Shown piece after piece: positions 50,757-61,193 of a stretch of 64,000 bases of DNA (positions within the stretch are counted from its first letter, which is position 1; every line of letters starts with the position of its first letter). The notes beneath the pieces are model-generated. The model did not search any database and was not told the origin of the DNA. It saw nothing but the letters and a program-made list of their open reading frames with translations. The position numbers and the translations under genes are program-made. This DNA comes from an uncultured Eubacteriales bacterium (GTDB lineage: Bacteria > Bacillota > Clostridia > Oscillospirales > Acutalibacteraceae). The stretch lies in contig CAKVAX010000001.1 in NCBI GenBank assembly GCA_934725425.1, forward strand, positions 186,001 to 250,000, given 5' to 3'.

Positions 50757-53700
50757 TTAGTTTTTAGTTGTATTTTCTTTTTGTGCTCTCAAAATTATCA
50801 AGAATATGAGTAGCGAACCTATTATCAAAATGATTATTACGCTCAAAAGTTCATGATTTAAAATCCATTCATATAACGCTGCCAATCCTGATTTTCCTTT
50901 TGATAAGATACCTTCTTCTCCGCCAAGGATATCAAAATCATTTTTATTTTCGGTAAGGTCGCCTAGTTGAGAACTTACGCCTTCGCCGAGAAGTGCTTGC
51001 AATTCTCCTTCATTGTCTACCAAATCCGAAACATGAATTTTTGTACCGGAGGGGTCGGAATAATTAGGTATTTTTTTAGCTGCTATACCAAACAGACTAA
51101 ATGAAGTTGCATCAAATCTTGCTGTTCCGTCTGTTATATTCATGTCGATATATTCTATATTTCCATTTGATTTTTCATGGACAACAACTTCATTTTTGTA
51201 ACCGGATAAATCCGGGGCCGGCATTGTAACTGTAACTTTATTTCCGTAGGGGATTTCATATACTTTATCGGTTAATAAATCAATTAGATAAATATCATAA
51301 AGGTAAATAACTTCTCTTCTGTCGATTTTTCCATTCATGTAATCTACCTTTTCTTGGTCACCCGTTAGTTTCTCAACTATTACTTTTATGTTCCAGTCAA
51401 GCCCTGTTACGGATATATCTCCGGATTTATGATTAATAACTCCGGCTTCTTGCTGAGCTCTTTTTAACTCTGCAAGATTTGTAACTTCCGCTTTTTCTTC
51501 GTCGGAAAGGTTCAGATAAGTTTTTGTAGCCTCAACTACTCTACTTATATCTAGTTCCGTGGATACTTTATCCGGAACATTATTTACATCCTCCATGGTG
51601 ACTTCTTCAGGATTTTTATATACATTTTCTACCGATATCTCCAAATCACTGCTGACATTGTCTATGCTATAAACTCCTGCGCTTTCAGCAATAGGTTTGG
51701 AATTATTCAAAAGTACGATAGGGGAAGATTTGTCATAAGCATCCATCAGTGTGATTTTAAAGTTCAATGTTTCGCCGTCTTCTGCGTCAAGTGAACCGGT
51801 GAAAGGCTTGTTTTTACCATTTTTATAAATTACGCCCTCTGTTTCCTTAAACGTCGCTTTATAAGTGTTCTTTTTTACTCCCGTAATTTCAATTATTTTG
51901 TTTTCGGTTATATTTGAAATTATATATTTTCCGTCAACAGGATTTATGGTATTTATGCTGCCTTTTAAAGTTACTATAGGAGTTGAATGGTTATAGGCTT
52001 TATCCAGTGTAATTGTAAATTCAAAACTATCTCCGTGATTTACAGTTATGTTTGAATTTAATACATTTCCGTTATCGTCCAAGCATTTCGCTCCAGATGT
52101 CGTTCTTATTTCTAAGTTGTATACCGATTTTTTCGTATTTTCTACAGTTATAATGCAGTTATCTGACGATTTTTCTATGGTATACACTCCGTTAGAAGGC
52201 AATAACTGTTTTCTGAAGCCGGATTTTTCTTGCTTGCTGTAGACCTTAATTTGTGAAATATCATAACCCTCTTCAGCAAATATTTTAAAGCTAAAGTCGT
52301 CACCATGATATACCGTCTTCTCTACGAATTCACCGTTGGACGTATATTTTTCCTGCCCATATTTATCATAGTATAATATTCCGGTTGAATCATAAAGCTT
52401 CATTTTATAAGTGTTGTGCTCCAGACCTTCTACATAGATACGAACATTTTCTTGGATATTCGTGAGAATATACCTATCGGTATCCTTTTTATCAGCATTT
52501 TGTTCTTTTGGAACTTCGGTGGGCTTTTTGCCTTCTGTCGAATATTCTACCATTATTTTATAGTTTTCAGAATTTGAATACGCTTCCGAGATGCTAATTT
52601 TGAAAATTAAATCAGAACCATAGGAAACTGTATTATCTCCTGTAAGGTCTTTTCCGTCAACGGATTTAAATGTTAATCCTTCGTGATCAGTGAAATACGC
52701 CTTGTAACTTATTTTCGCAGAATTATCTATTTTTACTGTTGTTTCGGAAGTTACATTCTTTATTGAATATTTTCCGTTTTCATAATCCAGTTTGATATTA
52801 TTTGCAGTTACTATTGTGGATAGGGGGTCGAACCCTTCTCTTTCTTCAATGGTGAAATAAAAATTCGAACCGTAGTCAACCGTCAGCTCTATATTTTCAC
52901 TTAAGATATTCTTTGGATCTAAGATATCTTTTGGATCATCGACATAGGAAAGTTTTTTATTGTTGTTTTCGTCCTTTACCATTATCATGTATTTTCCTTT
53001 TACGTCTTTATAATATACACTGCTGTCATAAGTTAATATAATCGGAACAGGAGTTCTATCTCTTGTGGAGTATACTGAAAAATCTTCTACAATTCCCGTT
53101 ATTTTATATAAGTTATTACCGGACGAATCATCACTCAAGCGTTCAATCGTGGTGCCTTTAGGCAGATTAACGATTCTGTTACCCTCTTTTCCATCCGGGG
53201 TATCGGGAGTTATTTTAAATGTATCGTTTCCTGCGTTTATGGTCAAAGTTTCACTAGACTGATATCCTACTTGTGGTTCGGTTTTGAAAACGAATTCCGA
53301 ACCGATAGTAAGTTCTTTTTTCAATAATTGTTCCTTGGTTTCGTTATCACGGAAAGTCGTATATCCTTCATTAAATGTTACAGTATATTTATATTTTTCG
53401 ACCTCAGGTACGGATACTATGGCTTCAGATGCTTTAAAATTTTTTACGTAATAAATATAGTATTTTCCGAATTCTTCGCTATTTTTTTCTTCGTAGCTAA
53501 TCACTGAATACCCTTCAGGGAAAGTTTTTACGGAACCCGGAATGAAATTATAGTCTTTATCGGGTTTGATAATAAATTTATAGCACCAAGGGTCTCTCTC
53601 GTTACCGTCCTTGTCCTTTTCGTGGAACCAAGAATTTGGATCTTTTTCATCAAGCTCTATTTTGCTGGTTGTTATTTGCTCTCCGGGGTATACGCCGTTG

Positions 53701-56700
53701 CATTTATGAAATTTTATTCCTGTGGTATCTATCGGCAAAGTTACCGAGGGATTTTTTGCTAAATATTCTACATCGAAGATAGGTTTAATTCTTATTTCTT
53801 TGAAAGTATCAAGAGACTGTACACCAAAAAGTGCTGTTTTATTTTCGGAATAGGCGAGGTCTTGTACGGATGACTCTCTCCAATTATTCTTATGGGTTAA
53901 AAACTGTGGGTATCCATATTCTTTTTCGTAGGATCTTACATTTTGTCGATCTCTTTCCCCCCAATTATCAAAATCTTGCTTAAGACAAATATCGTCTTCG
54001 TATCGATTATCTCTATTATCATATACCAAAAGAGTATTTGTTCTTATGTTAAGTTCCATATTACCGGTGTTAATTCCTTTCGAAGCGCTTGTTCCTTTCC
54101 CTTCTATATATAATTTGGTTTTATTATCATTCATTTTGTAAGGTGCATAAGTTCTGTTAAACCAATTCACATCACAATTTTTTATCTCACCCCATGTTTT
54201 GCGCTCGGCGAGTTTGTAAGGAACGCCTGCCGCACAACCACCCTTCGTTTTTTGGTTACTATAAAGCAGTACGGAACCTGTGTCGTCAGCAGGTGTAACG
54301 TCTCTGTCCTTAGCAACGTAGTTTAAATTGTCTGTTCTTAAAAGCAATGAATAGAAGATCATATCATCATAATCAAATTTTTTTGTATTAAAAACAGAGT
54401 AGTATGAACCATTACCATACTTACGTCCCATTAAAAGAGTAGTAGAAATCCAGTGAATTTGGAAAAACCCTCTTAAAGAATCGGTAGGGAGGTTACCCTT
54501 GTCACCTTTTGTAGTTATATACGGTTCGTTATAATTTCCCGGAAGGAACTTTTTACGCAATCCAAATACATCCTCAATTACATCTTCCGAGCCGTCCTCT
54601 TTATTTTTCCACTTAACAGCGTCAAATTGGAATCCTATAAAGTTTTCTGCATTACATTTTTTGCCGTAATCTAGTTTTATGTTAAGCTTTTCCGGAGCAT
54701 TATACCTAAACGCCATATCACATCCGCTGATGTTTTCACCTACTCTGCTATTGACATTTTCATCACGGTCATCTATTGAGGCCAGTGCTTGGTACTTCAT
54801 ATTATATTCTTTACCGGCTTTAGTTCTTATTTTGAGTTTCTCTTCCATATCTGTAGCGTAATCTCTAAAATTTATGTCGTAATCCTCATTATCGTCGGTG
54901 CCTTTAACGAGTTTATATTTAGATGTCATATTCCTGACGCTTACTAACTGTGAAAGGCCAGGGATGAAAACATAATCACTAGTTCTTTTAAAACACTCAG
55001 CGGATTCGTTTGTGTCGTAGAAAAACAAGAATTTATCAGAAGTGACGTTAGCAAATTCAGCTGCATATCCATAACCATCGAAGTTCATATCTGGCCAGGA
55101 CTGTATAATTTCATCTGAAATAGTTTCCCTTAAGGTACACGGTACTGTTTTTTTCTTTTTATTATCATACAGCCGATAGCTAACCCAAAAATCCTCACCG
55201 TAGGTTACTTCATATTCACATTCACGTTCGGAATTATAGTCTGTAAATTCTTTACCATCGTTAACAGAAAGTTTAAGACGATTCCCCAGATATGAGAATA
55301 TTGTTACCTTAAATTTTTTATCCTTAATTGCTTCTTCACTGAGATTTGTATCTTCTGTGACATTTTTTATTACATAATATCCATCTTCGGAGGTTATTGT
55401 TCCATTGGGGCCTTTGATTGTAAAGTTATCCAAAACTTTGGATGTGAATTTTAAATAAACATTGCTTTCGTAGGGAACTTGGAACATATTAGGAATGTCC
55501 TTATTGTACTCATCCTGCTTTGGTTTAAGAACGATCTTTTTTCCACTGTTGGTAATGTAATATGAAGAATTGAAGTCTTCGCTTTCTATATTTTCGTTTA
55601 TTCCCGCGTACACTATTTCAGTGTCTCCGCCGTTATTATCAAATGTGAAATTCAACAGAACACGGCTTACACCGGATATAGTTAGCAACATGTCTTCCGT
55701 GCATTCAAATTCCCAGTAAGCGTTTTTCGCAGAATTCGTTCCACCTGGTACTTCGTTGCCTTTATTAAATAATTTCATCTTGATTAAATCCAAATCATCG
55801 TTGGATTTAAAATCTATTTTGACGGTTGCACCATTAGATACTTTATATATATCATAAAGTTCATCTTCTTCATCTTGCTCTGGATCTATTGTTTTTTCAC
55901 CACTTGTAATTGTCATTGTTAGATTTCGTGTTGCGTTTCTAGCGATCTTTATTTTGCGTTCGTCCAGCTGAGGAGGGTCATCAGCCAAAACAGTTATATT
56001 TTCGTTTACATTTTTCAAAGTATATATTCCGTTTTCATCTGCGACTAATGGTCTAAAATTTTCGGTAAGTTCTACATTCTTAATGTAATTTGTATATCCG
56101 GGTACTTCTTTGAGCTTAAATTCAAACGGTTTTCCTTCATCCACAAATATGGACGTGTTAGAATCTGTAGTCGTTGCTGTTTTGGATAAATCGTTTCCGT
56201 CTGTATCGACAAAACGCAGACCGTCATTTTGTGGAAAAGTCACAGCGAATTTACTGTTAGATGATTCTTTTTTAATATTGATATTATGATTATCTGTTAT
56301 GTCAGAAACATAATACTCGGTTTTTTCGTTTTCTTCACTTGTGTTCATTCCTTTATTGTCGTCATATACGAGTGTATCTCCGTCCTGGGTGTAAAAACTA
56401 CATGTAGTCCCGTGCTCAATATTTATTGATTCGCCTTGTTGTAAAACTTTGGTACCTTCTTCGGAATTATTTTCCTTGTAATACAAGGTTTTTCCGGTTG
56501 TATTTTTTATATCATATGTGTTAGATGCTATTTCGATTTTTTCGGTAACATCAAAATTAACTTCAGTATTTTCTTTTGCCTCCCAAGCAAATTTACGAGA
56601 AGAATTATCTACCTTTAAAAAGTAGTCACCGGATTCTTTCGGGAAAATATCAAAATTTTTATCAGCCAACTGAGAGTAGTTGTCTTTCAAACGCATTTCA

Positions 56701-57416
56701 AAATTGGTAACAGTTCCATATGGTACGTCTTTTAAGGTATATACATAGTTGTTTTCTTTGTGTTCGGAAGCAATTTTTTTTGTTTGCTTTTGAGATGTGG
56801 TGTCGTTATCCGTATCATAGTAAACATCAAAAATTTCTTCGCTTACAGGTATATTTAAAGTTAGCGAATATTTATTAGGAATAATGTCACTGAAATATAG
56901 TGTTTGATCTTGATTTATTGATATTTCCTCAGAAGAATAGGATGTTTTTGAATTTATTTTTTCATTGTCATAGGGTTTTCGGGTTACTATTTGATTATTC
57001 TCTTTTAATTCATAAACAACAAGGCCCGTGGTATTATCTTCACCCTGTGCATTCGATTTTATTTTTACGTTGTTTACGGGATAATCATTATAACCTTCCT
57101 TGAATTTTACTAAAAATTTTATTTTATTTTGGTTTGTAACTTTTGCGGACAGTTCGCCGTCTACACTTTTCCAATCTTCCCATTCCCATTTGGGTTTTTT
57201 AGAAGAAGAATCCTCTCCGATGGTGCCGATGGAATATTCTAATTTTTCTATTGCATCGGTGTAAGTAGGAAAAGTTACAGTATATTGATTGGTTTCTGAG
57301 CTGGGCTTTGCGGCATTAATTGAAAGTATGCACGCCGACATAGTGCTCAGTATTACTATAACTGAAAGTATTAAAAACATAGGTGCCTTGACAACTTTTT
57401 TTAGTAAATCTTTCAT
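50757..57416 (-). CDS. Giant repeat-containing cell-surface protein
   Basis: About 2,219 aa from the ATG at 57416 (GGGAGGA upstream). It has a signal/anchor segment at about residues 12-36 (FLILSVIVILSTMSACILSI), many tandem beta-rich repeats and a C-terminal membrane helix (LLSVIIILIIGSLLIFLIIL) with a short basic tail and no LPxTG. Repeat units of about 80-100 residues share a YTVTF/YKATF start, a D/N-G core, a hydrophilic SYGSDLIFKI or HGDSFEFTI strand, a GYD or AYDKS turn and a (G/D)-x-YxI-x-NV-x-E ending. Around residue 870-1300 is a non-repeated region with many aromatic residues (for example NWFNRTYAPYKMND). The last folded module ends FSLFGIAAKKI, as in the 567 aa protein. Likely an adhesin. 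Confidence 0.8.
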   Translation of the reverse strand: MKDLLKKVVKAPMFLILSVIVILSTMSACILSINAAKPSSETNQYTVTFPTYTDAIEKLEYSIGTIGEDSSSKKPKWEWEDWKSVDGELSAKVTNQNKIKFLVKFKEGYNDYPVNNVKIKSNAQGEDNTTGLVVYELKENNQIVTRKPYDNEKINSKTSYSSEEISINQDQTLYFSDIIPNKYSLTLNIPVSEEIFDVYYDTDNDTTSQKQTKKIASEHKENNYVYTLKDVPYGTVTNFEMRLKDNYSQLADKNFDIFPKESGDYFLKVDNSSRKFAWEAKENTEVNFDVTEKIEIASNTYDIKNTTGKTLYYKENNSEEGTKVLQQGESINIEHGTTCSFYTQDGDTLVYDDNKGMNTSEENEKTEYYVSDITDNHNINIKKESSNSKFAVTFPQNDGLRFVDTDGNDLSKTATTTDSNTSIFVDEGKPFEFKLKEVPGYTNYIKNVELTENFRPLVADENGIYTLKNVNENITVLADDPPQLDERKIKIARNATRNLTMTITSGEKTIDPEQDEEDELYDIYKVSNGATVKIDFKSNDDLDLIKMKLFNKGNEVPGGTNSAKNAYWEFECTEDMLLTISGVSRVLLNFTFDNNGGDTEIVYAGINENIESEDFNSSYYITNSGKKIVLKPKQDEYNKDIPNMFQVPYESNVYLKFTSKVLDNFTIKGPNGTITSEDGYYVIKNVTEDTNLSEEAIKDKKFKVTIFSYLGNRLKLSVNDGKEFTDYNSERECEYEVTYGEDFWVSYRLYDNKKKKTVPCTLRETISDEIIQSWPDMNFDGYGYAAEFANVTSDKFLFFYDTNESAECFKRTSDYVFIPGLSQLVSVRNMTSKYKLVKGTDDNEDYDINFRDYATDMEEKLKIRTKAGKEYNMKYQALASIDDRDENVNSRVGENISGCDMAFRYNAPEKLNIKLDYGKKCNAENFIGFQFDAVKWKNKEDGSEDVIEDVFGLRKKFLPGNYNEPYITTKGDKGNLPTDSLRGFFQIHWISTTLLMGRKYGNGSYYSVFNTKKFDYDDMIFYSLLLRTDNLNYVAKDRDVTPADDTGSVLLYSNQKTKGGCAAGVPYKLAERKTWGEIKNCDVNWFNRTYAPYKMNDNKTKLYIEGKGTSASKGINTGNMELNIRTNTLLVYDNRDNRYEDDICLKQDFDNWGERDRQNVRSYEKEYGYPQFLTHKNNWRESSVQDLAYSENKTALFGVQSLDTFKEIRIKPIFDVEYLAKNPSVTLPIDTTGIKFHKCNGVYPGEQITTSKIELDEKDPNSWFHEKDKDGNERDPWCYKFIIKPDKDYNFIPGSVKTFPEGYSVISYEEKNSEEFGKYYIYYVKNFKASEAIVSVPEVEKYKYTVTFNEGYTTFRDNETKEQLLKKELTIGSEFVFKTEPQVGYQSSETLTINAGNDTFKITPDTPDGKEGNRIVNLPKGTTIERLSDDSSGNNLYKITGIVEDFSVYSTRDRTPVPIILTYDSSVYYKDVKGKYMIMVKDENNNKKLSYVDDPKDILDPKNILSENIELTVDYGSNFYFTIEEREGFDPLSTIVTANNIKLDYENGKYSIKNVTSETTVKIDNSAKISYKAYFTDHEGLTFKSVDGKDLTGDNTVSYGSDLIFKISISEAYSNSENYKIMVEYSTEGKKPTEVPKEQNADKKDTDRYILTNIQENVRIYVEGLEHNTYKMKLYDSTGILYYDKYGQEKYTSNGEFVEKTVYHGDDFSFKIFAEEGYDISQIKVYSKQEKSGFRKQLLPSNGVYTIEKSSDNCIITVENTKKSVYNLEIRTTSGAKCLDDNGNVLNSNITVNHGDSFEFTITLDKAYNHSTPIVTLKGSINTINPVDGKYIISNITENKIIEITGVKKNTYKATFKETEGVIYKNGKNKPFTGSLDAEDGETLNFKITLMDAYDKSSPIVLLNNSKPIAESAGVYSIDNVSSDLEISVENVYKNPEEVTMEDVNNVPDKVSTELDISRVVEATKTYLNLSDEEKAEVTNLAELKRAQQEAGVINHKSGDISVTGLDWNIKVIVEKLTGDQEKVDYMNGKIDRREVIYLYDIYLIDLLTDKVYEIPYGNKVTVTMPAPDLSGYKNEVVVHEKSNGNIEYIDMNITDGTARFDATSFSLFGIAAKKIPNYSDPSGTKIHVSDLVDNEGELQALLGEGVSSQLGDLTENKNDFDILGGEEGILSKGKSGLAALYEWILNHELLSVIIILIIGSLLIFLIILRAQKENTTKN

Positions 57417-57587
57417 ATGATAGTCCTCCCTGTTGTGGCCATAATAAATCAATTTATTATTATTATACTAATTTTTTACATTTTTTCAATATATTATATC
57501 ATTTTTATCAAATTTATTTTCAATTTTTAATAAATGTAATATTTTTTTAATATTATTGAAAATAAAATACTGAAAAGGAGAGCGATT

Positions 57588-58475
57588 ATGGTAGAAATTC
57601 CTACAGAAAAAATTCGACAAAAAGAAATATCTTTCGTAAAAAGTAATTTTGATTTCGTAAAATGTAAAAAAATAGGGAAAAGTATTCTAAATAAAGATTT
57701 AATCTCTTTGTCCTTAGGTTGTGAAAAAAATCAAGTACTGTGGCTAGGGGCTTTTCATGGTATGGAATGGATAACTGGGGTTATTATTCTCAAATTTTTT
57801 AAAAAGCTGTGTTATCACATAAAAAATGATGAAAAAATTTTTGGAATCGATATTAAAAAAAGCCTACAAGAAAGAGGTTTGACGGTTGTTCCTTTTGTTA
57901 ATCCTGACGGAATAGAAATATCTCTGTTGGGGAGTGAAGCAGCAGAAAGTTACAAATATTTGGCAGAAAAATTTGAAAAAACTTCTGATAAATTCTGGCA
58001 AGCAAACGCCAGAGGAGTCGATTTGAATCACAATTATAACGCCGGATGGGACGTATTAAAAAAAATGGAAATTTCAGAAGGAATCACAGCACCGGCGAGT
58101 ACTCGTTTCGGAGGAGAATGCCCGGAAAGTGAACCCGAAACCAAAGCGATAGTTAATTTGTGTAAAAGATTTAATTTTGAATACGCTGTTGCTTTTCACA
58201 GCCAAGGCGAAGAAATATACTGGAATTTTGGAGAAAAGATTCCAAAAAACTCCAGACATATAGCCAATAAATTAGCTCTTTCTTCAGAATATAACTTATC
58301 AGAACCCGAAGGGCTGGCGGTAGGAGGGGGATTTAAAGATTGGTTCATAACAGAATTCAATAAACCGGCATTTACAGTCGAAGTCGGAAAAGGGAAAAAC
58401 CCACTTCCTATATCCGAGTTTGATTCAATTTATAAAAAAATAGAAAAAATGTTATATATATCGGCTCTTACCTAA
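57588..58475 (+). CDS. M14-family zinc carboxypeptidase
   Basis: The 295 aa protein has the M14 zinc motif H-x-x-E in GAFHGMEWITG, then PFVNPDGIEI, the substrate-binding ANARGVDLNHNYNAGW (Arg and Asn-x-Asn), a zinc His in VAFHSQGEE and the catalytic Glu in FTVEVGKGKNPLP. It has no signal peptide. The length and motifs fit the murein-peptide (gamma-D-glutamyl-diaminopimelate) branch used in cell wall recycling or spore germination. GAAAAGGAGAG precedes the ATG. Confidence 0.88.
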   Translation: MVEIPTEKIRQKEISFVKSNFDFVKCKKIGKSILNKDLISLSLGCEKNQVLWLGAFHGMEWITGVIILKFFKKLCYHIKNDEKIFGIDIKKSLQERGLTVVPFVNPDGIEISLLGSEAAESYKYLAEKFEKTSDKFWQANARGVDLNHNYNAGWDVLKKMEISEGITAPASTRFGGECPESEPETKAIVNLCKRFNFEYAVAFHSQGEEIYWNFGEKIPKNSRHIANKLALSSEYNLSEPEGLAVGGGFKDWFITEFNKPAFTVEVGKGKNPLPISEFDSIYKKIEKMLYISALT

Positions 58476-58555
58476 CAATGTTAATTTGTTGATTATAATG
58501 TAAAGATGTGGTAGAATCTTCTGTACATGTATTTTTTAACGGGAGAATTAAAATT

Positions 58556-60271
58556 ATGGCAGTAGAAAAAAAATATGAATTATGGGTTAAAAATGTCAAA
58601 GATAAAGAATTAAAAAATGAATTGCTTGAAATACAAAAAAATGAATCCGAAAAATACGAACGATTCTATAAAGATTTAGAATTTGGAACCGCCGGAATGC
58701 GGGGAATAATGGGCGCGGGTAGTAACCGTATGAATATTTATACAGTTAGAAAAGCAGCTCAAGGTTTGGCAAATTATCTTTTAAAATTTTCGAAAAAATC
58801 CGGTGTAGTTATTTCATTTGATTCCAGAAATAATTCAAAAACATTTGCAGAAGACGCAGCTCGGGTTTTGGCGGCAAACGGCGTAAAAGTTTACATAACA
58901 AAAAGCTTGAAACCTACTCCTGTTTTATCATTTTTAATTCGCAAGCTCGGTACTGACGCAGGAATAATGATTACGGCAAGTCATAATCCATCCGAGTATA
59001 ATGGTTTGAAATGCTACGGCAGTGATGGAGCTCAAATGGACGAAATCACTGCAAAAGATGTTTACGATTTAATCGAAAGTATTGATATTTTCAGCAATAT
59101 TAATATTATTCCATTTGAAGATGCCCAGCGAAAAAACTTAATTGAGTACGTTGATGATATTTTTTATGAAAATTACATTGACATGGTCATGGAGCAGAGA
59201 ATAAACACTAGAAAAATATCTAATCTAAAAGTAGTTTATACGCCCCTTAACGGAACGGGATTTGAATTTGTTCCTAAAGTTTTAAATAAGTGCGGAATAG
59301 ATGATTTAATACCTGTTGAAAAACAGTTTTACCCTGACGGAAATTTTTCTACTTGTCCGTCACCGAATCCCGAAAATAAGTCTGCTTTTTCGCTTGGAAT
59401 AGATTTGGCGACAAAAACATCAGCAGATTTGGTTATTGCCACAGACCCTGACGCAGACAGATTAGGAGTCTGCGTTAAAAACGGGGCAGAATACACCATG
59501 CTTACCGGAAATGAAATAGGAATTATTTTATTTTATTATATAGTTTCAAATTTGAAAAAAGAGGATAAAGCAGAAAATGCCATTTTAATCAAATCAATCG
59601 TAACCACTCGCATGGTTGATGCAATAGCTAAAGACTACGGAGTGGAAGTTAAAGAAGTCTTGACAGGTTTTAAAAACATAGCTTCTGAAATACTAAAGCT
59701 TGAAAAGTCAAATCAACAAGAAAGATTTATTTTTGGATTTGAAGAAAGCAATGGGTACTTACGCGGTACCGAAGTTAGGGATAAAGATGCCGTTTTAGCC
59801 TCCATGCTGCTGTGCGAAGCTGCATCCTACTATAAAAATTTTGAAAGTAAAACTTTGGTTGATATCCTAGATGATTTAAAAAATAAATACGGTTTCTTCT
59901 GTGAAAAAACGCTAAGCTATGAATTTAAAGGTTCCAAAGGAATTGAAAAAATAAATGCTATTATGAAAAAACTTAGAAATAATTTTTCAAATTCTTTTGA
60001 AAACTTGAAAATCACTTCTATGGAAGACTATTTACATTCGAAACTTGTCGATGCACGTTCAAATAAAATAGTCACCAAAAATTTACCGAAATCTAATGTT
60101 GTAAAAATTCAAATCGAGCCCGATAATTACATTATTGTTAGGCCTTCCGGCACCGAACCGAAAATAAAATTTTATATCATGGTTTCCGGTGACAAAAAAT
60201 CTGAAACGATTGAAACTTTGAATAAAATCGAAAAAGATGTTCAAAAATTTACAGAGCAAAAAACTAACTGA
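58556..60271 (+). CDS. Phosphoglucomutase/phosphomannomutase
   Basis: The protein is about 571 aa from the ATG at 58556 (GGGAGA upstream), preferred over a GTG at 58508. Motifs: FGTAGMRGIMGAGSNRMN, the phosphoserine loop MITASHNPSEYNGLKCYG (split as ITASHNPSEYNG), the metal loop TDPDADRLGVC, the sugar-binding GFEESNGYL and the phosphate loop RPSGTEPKIKFY. It interconverts hexose 1- and 6-phosphates for glycogen, teichoic acid or envelope sugar synthesis. Confidence 0.93.
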   Translation: MAVEKKYELWVKNVKDKELKNELLEIQKNESEKYERFYKDLEFGTAGMRGIMGAGSNRMNIYTVRKAAQGLANYLLKFSKKSGVVISFDSRNNSKTFAEDAARVLAANGVKVYITKSLKPTPVLSFLIRKLGTDAGIMITASHNPSEYNGLKCYGSDGAQMDEITAKDVYDLIESIDIFSNINIIPFEDAQRKNLIEYVDDIFYENYIDMVMEQRINTRKISNLKVVYTPLNGTGFEFVPKVLNKCGIDDLIPVEKQFYPDGNFSTCPSPNPENKSAFSLGIDLATKTSADLVIATDPDADRLGVCVKNGAEYTMLTGNEIGIILFYYIVSNLKKEDKAENAILIKSIVTTRMVDAIAKDYGVEVKEVLTGFKNIASEILKLEKSNQQERFIFGFEESNGYLRGTEVRDKDAVLASMLLCEAASYYKNFESKTLVDILDDLKNKYGFFCEKTLSYEFKGSKGIEKINAIMKKLRNNFSNSFENLKITSMEDYLHSKLVDARSNKIVTKNLPKSNVVKIQIEPDNYIIVRPSGTEPKIKFYIMVSGDKKSETIETLNKIEKDVQKFTEQKTN

Positions 60272-60293
60272 ATAAGAAAAGTAAGGGATAAAA

Positions 60294-61175
60294 ATGAGTG
60301 AAGAGAAAAAAAATTCCGGAACATCAATCAACTGGTTTCCGGGTCATATGGCTAAAACGGAGAGAAAGCTAAAAGAAGATTTAAAAAAAGTTGATATAGT
60401 AGCAGAAATAGTAGACGCAAGGATTCCTCTAAGCAGTCGCAACCCGGATTTAAACTCCATAATAGGAGATAAGCCCAGACTTTTGGTAATAAATAAATCG
60501 GATCTTTCTGATAATACTCAAAACAAGAATTGGTCAAACTATTTTAAAAATGCAGGAATAAATAATTGCTTTTTCAGCTACAAAGATAATAAAAGCCCGG
60601 CAATATTCAAAAGTAAAGTAAAAGAAGTTTTAAAAGACAAGATTAATTCATGGAAAAAAAGAGGAATTTTAAACCAGAATATAAAAGTAATGGTAGTAGG
60701 CATACCCAATGTAGGAAAATCAACATTTATAAATAAATTATCAAAAAATTCAAAAGCAAAAGTAGAAAACAGACCCGGCGTCACAAGGCGAAATCAATGG
60801 TTTTCAGCCGGAGAAGGAATAGAAATATTGGACACTCCGGGAGTTTTGTGGCCCAAATTTCAAAGTAAAGAAGTCGCTTATAATCTGGCTTTTACCGGAG
60901 CGATTAAAGACGAAATATTAGACATAGAGGATATGGCTTCAAATTTATTGGATGTACTCGTTAAAAATTACGAATCTAACCTTTTGGAAAGGTATAAGCT
61001 TGATAAAAATATTTCTGATGAGATGTCTGGGTATGAATTGCTAAAATATATCGGAAAAAGGAGAGGTATGGTAATTTCAGCAGGGGAAATAGATACTTTA
61101 AGAGCCGCAAATATGGTGATTGATGAATTTAGAAGCGGAAAATTAGGAAAAATAACTCTCGAAATTCCGGAATAA
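60294..61175 (+). CDS. rbgA: Ribosome biogenesis GTPase RbgA (YlqF)
   Basis: RbgA is needed for late maturation of the 50S subunit. The 293 aa protein is a circularly permuted GTPase: G4 (NKSDL) near residue 66 comes before G1 (GIPNVGKSTFINKL, about 140) and G3 (DTPG, about 182). The N-terminus NWFPGHMAKTERKLKED is typical. It starts 22 bases after the mutase gene and precedes rnhB, the usual Firmicutes order. Confidence 0.96.
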   Translation: MSEEKKNSGTSINWFPGHMAKTERKLKEDLKKVDIVAEIVDARIPLSSRNPDLNSIIGDKPRLLVINKSDLSDNTQNKNWSNYFKNAGINNCFFSYKDNKSPAIFKSKVKEVLKDKINSWKKRGILNQNIKVMVVGIPNVGKSTFINKLSKNSKAKVENRPGVTRRNQWFSAGEGIEILDTPGVLWPKFQSKEVAYNLAFTGAIKDEILDIEDMASNLLDVLVKNYESNLLERYKLDKNISDEMSGYELLKYIGKRRGMVISAGEIDTLRAANMVIDEFRSGKLGKITLEIPE

Positions 61176-61193
61176 AAAAGTAAGGGAAAAAAT

